From Streptomyces sp. BR123 (GTDB lineage Bacteria > Actinomycetota > Actinomycetes > Streptomycetales > Streptomycetaceae), in the NCBI RefSeq assembly GCF_013401435.1, contig NZ_JACBGN010000049.1, positions 1-36,551 on the forward strand: a stretch of 36,551 nucleotides of DNA. Direction: 5' to 3'. Positions within the stretch are counted from its first letter, which is position 1. Each line of letters begins with the position of its first letter. The notes beneath the pieces were generated by a model. That model did not search any database and was not told where the DNA came from. It was given only the letters and a program-made list of their open reading frames with translations. Position numbers and translations under genes: made by a program. Positions 23,802-35,388 of the stretch are shown in pieces.

Positions 23802-24416
23802 ATGCGCACAGGCATCATCGGCACCGGGCGGATCGGCTCCACCCTGGCACGGATCCTGGTGGCCGCCGGCCACGAGGTCGTGCTGGCGAACGCCCGCGGC
23901 CCGCAGTCCATCGGCCCCCTGCTGGCCGAACTGGGCCCGGCGGCCTCGGCGGCGCACCCTGCCGGGGCCGCCGAACGGGCAGACCTCCTGGTGCTGATGC
24001 TGCCCCACGCGAGCGTCCGCGGCCTGCTCCCGCCGGACTCCCTGCGCGACCGGGTGCTGGTGGACGCCACGAACGCCTTCGGCGGCCCGGGCACCCCCGC
24101 CGACCTCGGCGGGCGCACCTCCAGCGAACTGGTCGCCGAGTGGTACCCCGGCGCCCGGGTCGTGAAGTCCCTGAACACCATGCATTACGAAACCCTCGCC
24201 GTGGCCGGCACCGCCCAGGGCGAGCGCCTGGCCCATTTCACGGCGGGCGACGACGGAAAAGCGAAGGAAATCGTCGCGGGAATCATCACGGACCTCGGAT
24301 TCGCCGCCGTCGACACCGGCCCGCTGCACTCCGGAGGAATTCTCCAGCAGCCCGGCGGGCCCCTTTTCAACCGGCCGCTCACGGAAGCGCAGGCGCTGGC
24401 ATGGATCTCTCACTGA
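23802..24416 (+). CDS. F420-dependent NADP reductase-like Rossmann protein
   Basis: A 204-residue single-domain protein of the F420:NADP oxidoreductase family (Rossmann fold). The NADP motif is MRTGIIGTGRIGSTLARIL followed by VVLANARGP. The mid part has DLLVLMLPHAS and VLVDATNAFGGPG, and the C-terminal half has VVKSLNTMHYETL. Relatives include enzymes moving hydride between F420 and NADP and imine or ketone reductases. GAGGAG precedes ATG 23802. It overlaps the iron-sulfur subunit gene by 16 nt. Actinomycetes make F420, so that cofactor is plausible but not shown. Confidence 0.8.
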   Translation: MRTGIIGTGRIGSTLARILVAAGHEVVLANARGPQSIGPLLAELGPAASAAHPAGAAERADLLVLMLPHASVRGLLPPDSLRDRVLVDATNAFGGPGTPADLGGRTSSELVAEWYPGARVVKSLNTMHYETLAVAGTAQGERLAHFTAGDDGKAKEIVAGIITDLGFAAVDTGPLHSGGILQQPGGPLFNRPLTEAQALAWISH

Positions 24417-24955
24417 ACGTGAACGGAAGACCCGAGCGGTTCTCGGCCCGGCCGAACGAACTGCTCGTGGAACGTCTCCGGGACGGCCTCGGCCTGACCG
24501 GCACCAAGATCGGCTGCGACACCGGGCACTGCGGCTCCTGCGTCGTCCGCCTGGACGGCCGCTCCGTCAAGAGCTGCCTGGTCCTCACCGCCGCGGCCGC
24601 CGGCTCCGCGGTGACCACCATCGAGGGGGTCACCGCGGAGGACGGCGGGCTCACCGGCCTCCAGGAGGCGCTGCTCGAGGAGCACGGCACCCAGTGCGGG
24701 TTCTGCACCCCCGGCATGGTCATGGCCCTGGGCGAGCTCGTCGAGACTGCGCTCACCAGCGACGCCGCCGGCCGCGCGGCCCCGACCGAGCCCGAGATCC
24801 GCGAGTGGCTCACCGGCAACCTGTGCCGCTGCACCGGCTACCACGGCGTCGTACGGGGGGTGCAGCGCGCCTGCGCGGCGGCCCGGGCCGAGGTCCCCGA
24901 GGGGCTCGGGGAGGGCGCGGCCGTGCCCGCCACCGCGTCCGGACAGGAGGGGTGA
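24401..24955 (+). CDS. Molybdenum hydroxylase small subunit, [2Fe-2S] protein (CoxS/XdhC-type)
   Basis: A 184-residue subunit carrying two [2Fe-2S] clusters that pass electrons from the molybdenum site to FAD. The plant-ferredoxin-type cluster uses IGCDTGHCGSC and a downstream Cys in KSCLVL. The second uses QCGFCTPGMVM and LCRCTGYHG. This spacing is diagnostic of the xanthine oxidase family. The C-terminal extension (about 25 residues) is not conserved-looking. The start overlaps the F420-reductase-like gene by 16 nt and the large subunit follows after 4 nt, so the complex subunits are co-translated. Confidence 0.93.
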   Translation: MDLSLNVNGRPERFSARPNELLVERLRDGLGLTGTKIGCDTGHCGSCVVRLDGRSVKSCLVLTAAAAGSAVTTIEGVTAEDGGLTGLQEALLEEHGTQCGFCTPGMVMALGELVETALTSDAAGRAAPTEPEIREWLTGNLCRCTGYHGVVRGVQRACAAARAEVPEGLGEGAAVPATASGQEG

Positions 24956-24959
24956 GGCC

Positions 24960-27415
<2,456 letters not shown>

Positions 27416-27419
<4 letters not shown>

Positions 27420-28243
27420 TCCTCACCGACTTCGACTACGTCCGGCCCGCCGGCCTCGCCGAGGCCCTGGACCTGCTCTCCGGCACCCGGGGCGCCCGCG
27501 TGCTGGCCGGAGGCCAGAGCCTGCTGCCCGCCCTGCGCGCCGGGGAGGACAGCGCCCGCCTGCTCGTCGACGTACGCCGGCTGCCGGAACTGCGGGGCAT
27601 CGCCCGCACACCGGGCGGGGTCCGGATCGGGGCGCTCACCACCCTCGCCGAACTCGCGGGCAGCCCGCTCGTGCTCGCGCAGGCACCGGAGCTCGCCGCG
27701 GCCGCCCGCGCCAACGGCGACCCCCAGGTCCGCAACCTCGGGACCGCCGGGGGCAACCTGGCCGCCCGCGGGCCGCGCCCCACCGACCTGCCCGCGGCCG
27801 CCATCGCCGCCGGAGCGGTGGCCGAACTGGCGGGCCCCGGCGGGCGGACCACCGTCACCGCCGAGCAGCTGGAGGCCGCGGGGCCGCCGCCCGGGTCCGT
27901 GATCACCGCGCTGCTGGTGCCCGCCGCCGGGCCGGCCGCCGCCTTCGAGAAGACCGCCGACCGGGCCACGCGCCACCCGGTGTGCGCCGCCGCCGTGCGG
28001 ATCACCCCCGACGGGCCGCGCGTCGCGGTCACCGGGGCCACCGCCCGCGCGCTGCGGCTGCGCGGGATCGAGGCCCGGCTGCGCGGGGGCCCGTACACCA
28101 CGGAGGCCGTGCTCGCGGCCTTCCGCGCCGAGCCCCGGGAGCTGTTCGTGCCCGGGCGCGGCGCCTCGGCCGAGTACCTCGGCCACCTCGCGGGGGTGCT
28201 CACCGCCCGCGCGCTGCAGAGGGCGGAAAGGGCCCTCGGCTGA
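27416..28243 (+). CDS. Molybdenum hydroxylase FAD subunit (CoxM-type)
   Basis: A 275-residue FAD-binding medium subunit that passes electrons on from the iron-sulfur subunit. FAD contacts are VLAGGQSLLPALRAG near the N-terminus and LGTAGGNLAA in the middle. The C-terminal CO-dehydrogenase flavoprotein domain is about residues 170-270. Gene order small-large-medium completes the heterotrimer. GTG 27416 overlaps the large subunit stop, with GAGGAG upstream. Electron acceptor (NAD, quinone or other) not deducible. Confidence 0.92.
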
Positions 28244-28278
28244 CCGCCCACCACGGGGAACCGACAGGAGTGGCCGAC

Positions 28279-29553
28279 GTGACCAGGACGACCGCGGGGG
28301 CTTTCCCGCGCCCGGGTGGCCCGCCGGCCGCCGGCTCCGGGGGCTCCACCTCCGGAGCTGGGGGTTCCGGATTCTGGGTCGTGGGCGCGGTCCTCGTCCT
28401 GCTGATGCTCTCCTCCTCCGTACCGTCCGCCCTCTACGTGCTCTACCAGGAGAGATGGGACCTGTCCTCCGGGATGGTCACCGTCGTCTTCGCCGTGTAC
28501 GCCGTCACCGTCCTGCTCGGGCTCCTGCTGTTCGGATCCCTGTCCGACACCCTGGGCCGACGCCCCGTCCTGGGCGCCGGGCTCCTCCTGGCCATCGCCT
28601 CCATGGGCCTGTTCGCCGCCGCCCAGGGGCCGGGGCTGCTGCTCGCCGCCCGCGCCGTGCAGGGGCTCGCCGTGGGCCTGGCCACCGGGGCGATGGGGGC
28701 GGCCCTGCTCGAACTCTCCCCGCGCTCGCGACCCGCGCTCGGCGCCCAGGTCAACAGCGCGGGGCCGACGGTGGGCATCGGGCTGGGCGGGATCGGCGCC
28801 GGGCTCCTCGTCCAGTACGCGCCCGCCCCCACCGTGCTCAGCTACCTGCTGCTCGTCGCCGCGTTCGCCGTCACCCTGGTCGGCGTCGTCCGGATGCGGG
28901 AGAGCGCCCCGCTCGGCCCGGGCGGGCGCAGCTGGCGGATCGTCCCGCACCGGATCGGCGTCCCGGCAGCCGTACGGGGCCGCTTCGCCGTCCTCGTGCT
29001 CACCGTCGTGGCCGTCTGGACCGTCGGCGGCTTCTACCTCTCGCTCGGGCCGCACCTGGCCCTGTTGCTGCTGCGGAGCACCAACTACCTCGTCGGCGGG
29101 GCCACCGTGGCCCTGCTGGCGGGCGCCGCGACCGCGGCCCAGCTGCTGCTGGGCCGCACCGCCCCGCTGCGGACCGCCGTCCTCGGCCTGGGCGGGCTGC
29201 TGGCCGGGCTCGCCCTGGTCCTGCTCGCCCTCCAGACCGGCTCGGCCGCCCTGTTCCTGGCCGGCACGGCCGTCCTCGGCAGCGGCTGGGGCGCGGCCTT
29301 CCTCGGCGCCTTCCGGGCGCTGAGCGCACTGGCCGAACCGGCGCACCGCGGCGAACTGACCGCCGCCGTCTACGTCTTCGCGTACCTCGCGATGAGCGTG
29401 CCGGCGGTCCTCGCCGGACTGCTCACCAACGTCCACGGGCTGCACCGCACCTCCGTCGGCTTCATGGCCGCCGTCGCCGGGGTGTGCGTCCTGGCCCTGT
29501 CCGCCACGCTGCGGCTGGCCGCCCGGACCCGGGCCGAAGGGAGTACGCCATGA
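28279..29553 (+). CDS. MFS transporter
   Basis: A 424-residue integral membrane protein with about 12 hydrophobic segments. The first is WVVGAVLVLLMLSSSVPSALY. The conserved loop 2-3 signature appears as GSLSDTLGRRPVLG, diagnostic of the major facilitator superfamily. AGGAG (28266-28270) lies 8 nt before GTG 28279, which I prefer over GTG 28270. The N-terminus is Gly/Pro-rich and cytosolic. Within the operon it could import the substrate or export a product or toxic intermediate. Its last codons overlap the histidine kinase start by ATGA. Confidence 0.88.
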   Translation: MTRTTAGAFPRPGGPPAAGSGGSTSGAGGSGFWVVGAVLVLLMLSSSVPSALYVLYQERWDLSSGMVTVVFAVYAVTVLLGLLLFGSLSDTLGRRPVLGAGLLLAIASMGLFAAAQGPGLLLAARAVQGLAVGLATGAMGAALLELSPRSRPALGAQVNSAGPTVGIGLGGIGAGLLVQYAPAPTVLSYLLLVAAFAVTLVGVVRMRESAPLGPGGRSWRIVPHRIGVPAAVRGRFAVLVLTVVAVWTVGGFYLSLGPHLALLLLRSTNYLVGGATVALLAGAATAAQLLLGRTAPLRTAVLGLGGLLAGLALVLLALQTGSAALFLAGTAVLGSGWGAAFLGAFRALSALAEPAHRGELTAAVYVFAYLAMSVPAVLAGLLTNVHGLHRTSVGFMAAVAGVCVLALSATLRLAARTRAEGSTP

Positions 29554-31076
29554 GCGCCGCGCACGGCACCGACCCGGGCGGCACCGGCCCGCACGGCACC
29601 GGCCTGCGCCGGGCCCTTGCCGGGCTGGAGATCTTCGCCGCGCTGACCGGGGAGCAGCTCGACTGGCTGGTCTCGGTCTCCGAGCCTCGGGTCCTCGCCG
29701 ACGGAGAGGTCCTCTTCCGCGACGGCGAGGAGGCCACCGGCTTCCACGTGCTGCTCTCGGGCGGGCTGGTCGTCACCAAGGTCGTGGACGGGCGGGAGGA
29801 GGTCCTGACCCGGCACTCCACCGAGGAGGAGAGCGCCGCCGCAGAGGACCACGACGGCAAGCCCTCGGCGGCGCACCGGTTCACCGGCGAGCTGCCGCTG
29901 CTGACGGACGGGGCGTACGTGGCCACGGCGGCCGCGAGCGGTCCGGCCACCACCGTCGTCGCCTACCCGAAGCCGGTGTTCTTCGAGATGCTGACCCGCT
30001 GCAACGGCGTGGCGGCCGTGCTGATCCCGGTGCTGGCCTGGCGGATCAAGTCCTCCGAGGTACAGGCCCGCAAACGGGCCACCGTCGAGGCCCTCGGGAC
30101 GCTCGCCGCGGGTCTCGCGCACGAGCTGAACAACCCGGCAGCCGCCGTCGCCCGCGCGGCCCAGGAGCTGTCTCCGGCCCTGGACCGGCTCACCCGCAGC
30201 GCCCACGCGTGGGGTGCCGCCGCGGGCGGGGCGGAGCGCTCCGTGCTCGACCGGCTGGCGGAGGAGCTGGACAAGCTGCCCCCGCCGGCCACCACCGACC
30301 CGCTCGCCCAGGCCGACGCCGAGGAGGAGGTCGCCGACTGGGCGCAGGAGGCGGGCGCCGAGCGCCCCGGTCTGCTCGGCGCCGGGGTCGCGGACCTCGG
30401 GCTGGAGCTGGGCTGGCTGCTGGAGCGGCTGGAGGGCATCGGCGAGCCGGCCCTGCCCGCCGCCCTCGACCACCTGGCGGCCCTGCTGGAGGTCCGGGCG
30501 CTGGCCGCGGAGCTTCGGGCGGCCGGTCCGAGGATCTCCCAGCTGGTCGCCGCCACCCGGGATTACGCCAATCTCGACCGGGCGCCCGAGCAGCGCTTCG
30601 CGGTGCCCGACGGACTGGAGAACACGCTGGTCGTGCTGCGTGCCAAGCTGGCCGGCATCACCATCGTGCGTGCGTACGAACCGGACCTGCCCGAACTGAC
30701 GGGCTATCCGAGCGAGCTGAACCAGGTGTGGACGAACCTGGTCGACAACGCGGCCGAGGCCATGGAGGGCCACGGCACCCTGACCCTGCGGGTGCGGGCC
30801 GAGGGCGGCTGCCTGGTCGTGGAGGTGGCCGATACCGGCCGGGGCATCCCGGAGGAGTCCCTGCCGCGGATCTTCGAGCCCTTCTACACGACCAAGGACG
30901 TGGGCAAGGGAACCGGTCTCGGGCTGCACCTCAGCTATCGCATCGTGACCCAGCGCCACCGCGGGTCGATCACGGCCCGATCCCGTCCGGGGGAGACCCG
31001 GATGATCGTCCGGCTGCCGCTGGGCGCGGCCGCCGCCTGCGCCGAAACACCTGCCGAACCCAACACCACCAGTTGA
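29550..31076 (+). CDS. Histidine kinase with N-terminal cyclic-nucleotide-binding-type domain
   Basis: A 508-residue soluble kinase without membrane segments. Residues about 28-155 form a CRP-type cNMP-binding-like domain (LEIFAALTGEQLDWLVSVSE, then GEVLFRDGEEATGFHVLLSG). The H box is LAAGLAHELNNPAAAV with His191. The middle is helical. The HATPase domain has the N box NQVWTNLVDNAAEAM, G1 DTGRGIPEE and G2 GKGTGLGLHLSY. No response regulator is adjacent. The same kinase architecture is, as I recall, often encoded beside UBP zinc-finger and receiver-flavoprotein genes, which here sit 23 kb away (5206-7235). Pairing with that receiver is an inference. It overlaps the MFS gene by ATGA. Confidence 0.9.
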   Translation: MSAAHGTDPGGTGPHGTGLRRALAGLEIFAALTGEQLDWLVSVSEPRVLADGEVLFRDGEEATGFHVLLSGGLVVTKVVDGREEVLTRHSTEEESAAAEDHDGKPSAAHRFTGELPLLTDGAYVATAAASGPATTVVAYPKPVFFEMLTRCNGVAAVLIPVLAWRIKSSEVQARKRATVEALGTLAAGLAHELNNPAAAVARAAQELSPALDRLTRSAHAWGAAAGGAERSVLDRLAEELDKLPPPATTDPLAQADAEEEVADWAQEAGAERPGLLGAGVADLGLELGWLLERLEGIGEPALPAALDHLAALLEVRALAAELRAAGPRISQLVAATRDYANLDRAPEQRFAVPDGLENTLVVLRAKLAGITIVRAYEPDLPELTGYPSELNQVWTNLVDNAAEAMEGHGTLTLRVRAEGGCLVVEVADTGRGIPEESLPRIFEPFYTTKDVGKGTGLGLHLSYRIVTQRHRGSITARSRPGETRMIVRLPLGAAAACAETPAEPNTTS

Positions 31077-31088
31077 AACGGAGTCGCC

Positions 31089-31430
31089 ATGGCCACGTAC
31101 GACATCTCCAAGCTCCACCCGGTCTTCGTCCGGCAGATGGACGCGCTCGCCGCGCTGGACATCGACGCGGTGATGAAGAACTACACCGACGACGCCGTAC
31201 TGGTCCGCTTCGAGGGGGCCTCCGTCGGCATCGACGCCGTGCGCGAGACGTTCACCGGCTACCTCACGCTGAAGCCGGCCCTGGTGGAGCTCCAGGAGTA
31301 CATCGAGACCGAGGACACGATCTTCTACCGGGCGATCATGAACCTGAACGGCGCACCGGAGCACGCATTCGGGACACTGGTGGTCCGCGATGGCCGGATC
31401 TGGCGCCAGACCGCCGGCTTCGGCAGCTGA
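31089..31430 (+). CDS. NTF2-like / SnoaL-fold protein (fourth)
   Basis: A 113-residue single NTF2-like domain. Its opening FVRQMDALAALDIDAVMKNYTDDAVLVRFEG is typical, and it ends TLVVRDGRIWRQTAGFGS. The start is 12 nt after the kinase stop, so it is the last gene of the third operon and is closed by a hairpin. It differs clearly from the three at 10128-11445. A ligand-binding or isomerase role is possible. Confidence 0.82.
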   Translation: MATYDISKLHPVFVRQMDALAALDIDAVMKNYTDDAVLVRFEGASVGIDAVRETFTGYLTLKPALVELQEYIETEDTIFYRAIMNLNGAPEHAFGTLVVRDGRIWRQTAGFGS

Positions 31431-31454
31431 CCGCCGATATCCGGGTAGCGTGTG

Positions 31455-31482
31455 CGGGGAGGGCGGGGCAGCGCCCTCCCCG
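31455..31482. terminator. Terminator closing the 24-kb block
   Basis: An 11-bp perfect stem (31455-31465 with 31472-31482) and a 6-nt loop lie just after the fourth NTF2-like gene and before the TMEM175-like gene. No T-run follows. Confidence 0.65.
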
Positions 31483-31511
31483 TGCGCGCAGGGAAATGAC
31501 CAAGGGGAGTC

Positions 31512-32159
31512 ATGGAACGCGAAACCGGTCGTATCGAGGCATTCAGTGACGGTGTATTCGCCATCGTCATCACGATTCTTGTCCTGGAGCTCAAGGTTCC
31601 GGAGGCCACGGGCTCGGACTTCTGGCACGGCGTGTGGGAGCAGTGGCCGCATTATGCGGCGTACGTGGTGAGTTTCCTCATCATCGGTGTGATGTGGGTG
31701 AACCACCACACCATCTTCACCCACCTCAAGAGGGTGGACCGACCGCTGTTGTTCCTGAATCTCCTGGTGCTGATGGTGGTATCGGTGATTCCGTACACCA
31801 CCACCGTCCTCGCGGAACACCTCGTCCACGGAGGCAGGTCCGCGAACTCGGCCGCCGTTCTCTACAGTTCGGTCACCGTCGCCTACGCGCTCGCGTTCCT
31901 CGCCTTCTGGTGGTACGTCACCCGCGTCGGCCACCTCTTCCACGAGCAGGTCGACAAGGAGGGGGCCCGCGCGACCCGGCTGCGCTTCGGCCTGGGCGCC
32001 ATCGCCTACCCGCTCACCGTCATCCTGTCCCTCTTCTCCGCCACGCTGACTCTCGTCGCGCACTTCCTCATTGCGCTCTACTATGCGGCGAACCAGATCC
32101 CGATCCCCCTCGTGGTAGAGGAAGAGCGGCTCGAATCTGCCAGCGACCTCAGGAAGTAG
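31512..32159 (+). CDS. TMEM175-family (DUF1211) membrane protein, potassium-channel-like
   Basis: A 215-residue membrane protein with about six hydrophobic segments. The family hallmark RxxxFSDGVFAI is present near the N-terminus (RIEAFSDGVFAIVITIL). This segment lines the pore of TMEM175 potassium channels in prokaryotes. Further segments include YVVSFLIIGVMWVNHHTIF and LFLNLLVLMVVSVIPYTTTVL. A purine-rich AGGGGAG precedes the ATG. It is separated from the preceding operon by the terminator at 31455. Channel function is by family and not shown here. Confidence 0.9.
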   Translation: MERETGRIEAFSDGVFAIVITILVLELKVPEATGSDFWHGVWEQWPHYAAYVVSFLIIGVMWVNHHTIFTHLKRVDRPLLFLNLLVLMVVSVIPYTTTVLAEHLVHGGRSANSAAVLYSSVTVAYALAFLAFWWYVTRVGHLFHEQVDKEGARATRLRFGLGAIAYPLTVILSLFSATLTLVAHFLIALYYAANQIPIPLVVEEERLESASDLRK

Positions 32160-32230
32160 CCGCCAGGGCCTACGGCCGTTTGGAGCGGTCAAGTAGGGTA
32201 TTGGATCTAGTGGTCGCGGGGGAGGCCCAG

Positions 32231-33595
32231 ATGGCTCGAACAGCGCTGCCGGAGGAATCCGCCAAGGAAATCTCCGAATTGATCGACGTCCTGATCTCTC
32301 TGTTCTTCGAATCGTTACCCCGGCGGGACCAGCGAAACTGGGCCCGCGTATATCTCAACGGGCTCGTGCGTACCAGCGGCAAGAAAACGATCCGCAACAT
32401 CGCCGGAACGGGGGCGAGTTCCGTCGAGCAGAGCCTCCAGCAGTTCATCAGCAAGTCGCCGTGGGACTGGACCCCGGTACGGCGCTCGCTCGCCCAGTAC
32501 CTCGAACGCACCGCCCAGCGCCCGCTGGCCTGGGTGGTCCGGCCCATGGTGATCGAGAAGGCGGGCGACCGCTCCGTCGGCGTCGGCCGGCAGTTCGTCC
32601 CCCAGCTCGGCCGCACCGCCAACTGCCAGCAGGCCAGCGGGATCTGGCTCGCCTCCAGCGAGTCCAGCTTCCCCGTCGAATGGACCCTCACCCTGCCCGC
32701 GCCGTGGACCGGCGAACTGCTGCGCCGCCGCCGGGCCGGGATCCCGGACACGGCGCGCTCGCTCACCCCCGCGCAGGACGCCGTGCACGCGGTCCAGCGG
32801 ATGGCCGCCACCTGGCAGCTCCAGCGCCGGCCCGTGGTGATGGAGGTCGCCGGCGGCGACGTCGCCAGCTGTGTCGAGTCCTTCACCCTCCAGGACATCC
32901 CGTTCGTCTTCAAGGTCGACGGCTCGCTCCCCGTCTCCTTCGGCGGGGCGGGGCGACAGAGGCCCGGACCCTACACCGCGCCCGCCCGCGAACTGATCGA
33001 CTCCCTGCGCTCCCAGCGCCGCGTCGTCGAGTGGACCCGGCACGGCCGCGCCGAGGGGGCAGTGACCCTGCTGACCTCGGCCGCCATCCTCGCGACCGCC
33101 GGCGAGGACCGGCCCGTACCGCTGCCGCCCACCCCGCTGCTGCTCATGGGCGCATGGACGGAGGCGGCCCTGCTGCCCACCGAGTTCTGGATCACCAACA
33201 TCGGCGACCGGCCGCTGGCCCAGCTCTTCCTGCTGGCCAAACTCACCGACCGGGTGTCCCTCGATTTCGCCGAGACCTGCGAATCCGTGGGCATCCGTGA
33301 CTTCGAGGGCCGCTCCTTCCGCGGCTGGCACCACCACGCCACGCTCGCGAGCGTCGCCCACGCGTCGATGCTGCTCGGCGCCCGCGGCCGCACGTCCGCC
33401 GGATACCCCGGCTCCGTCCGCGGCCCCCTCGGAACCGCCCGCGCAGCCGTCGGCGCCGCGGGCCGCCCCGCCGGAGCCGCGCCCGGCGTCACCGCCGCAG
33501 CACCCGCCACCGCCACCCGTACCGGCCTGCCGCCGGCGCTGCCGCCGCGGCCGTTCATCCCCGGCCAGAGCGCCCGGCGCGAGTACATCCGCTGA
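32231..33595 (+). CDS. IS701-like transposase homologue, apparently catalytically inactive
   Basis: A 454-residue protein related to IS701-family DDE transposases. Shared landmarks are RRDQRNWARVYLNGLV, then SPWDWTPVRR, GDRSVGVGRQFV, and near the end EGRSFRGWHHHATL. The first catalytic Asp, normally in a DDTG-type motif just before this GDRSVG segment, is missing: the place reads RPMVIEKAG (105-112). The second, normally an ADAGYG-type motif, reads MEVAGGD (204-210). The Glu region is partly kept (AETCESVGIRDFEGRS). The tail (about 370-454) is Ala/Pro-rich and not transposase-like. No inverted repeats or target duplication were found around it. It may be a domesticated, regulatory protein rather than an active element. 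Confidence 0.75.
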   Translation: MARTALPEESAKEISELIDVLISLFFESLPRRDQRNWARVYLNGLVRTSGKKTIRNIAGTGASSVEQSLQQFISKSPWDWTPVRRSLAQYLERTAQRPLAWVVRPMVIEKAGDRSVGVGRQFVPQLGRTANCQQASGIWLASSESSFPVEWTLTLPAPWTGELLRRRRAGIPDTARSLTPAQDAVHAVQRMAATWQLQRRPVVMEVAGGDVASCVESFTLQDIPFVFKVDGSLPVSFGGAGRQRPGPYTAPARELIDSLRSQRRVVEWTRHGRAEGAVTLLTSAAILATAGEDRPVPLPPTPLLLMGAWTEAALLPTEFWITNIGDRPLAQLFLLAKLTDRVSLDFAETCESVGIRDFEGRSFRGWHHHATLASVAHASMLLGARGRTSAGYPGSVRGPLGTARAAVGAAGRPAGAAPGVTAAAPATATRTGLPPALPPRPFIPGQSARREYIR

Positions 33596-35274
<1,679 letters not shown>

Positions 35275-35292
35275 CCTCACCTCCGACCCGTC

Positions 35293-35340
35293 CCGGCGGC
35301 CCCGGCCCGTCCCCTCGTGGAACGGACCCGGGGCCGCCGG
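35293..35340. terminator. Bidirectional terminator between guaB1 and the LytS-type kinase
   Basis: A 13-bp perfect inverted repeat (35293-35305 with 35328-35340) with a 22-nt loop lies in the 114-nt gap between converging genes. It can serve both. Confidence 0.6.
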
Positions 35341-35388
35341 CGCGCGGGGGCTGGGGGATGTGCGGGGCTAAAGGGGACGTCCCGCAGG

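Noticed and set aside
29370..32192. Antisense 940-codon frame over the kinase to TMEM175 region
   Set aside because: It crosses several confident plus-strand genes and a terminator and has no recognisable domain.
32231..33595. Complete active IS701 insertion sequence
   Set aside because: No terminal inverted repeats or target duplication were seen, and two catalytic aspartate motifs are absent.
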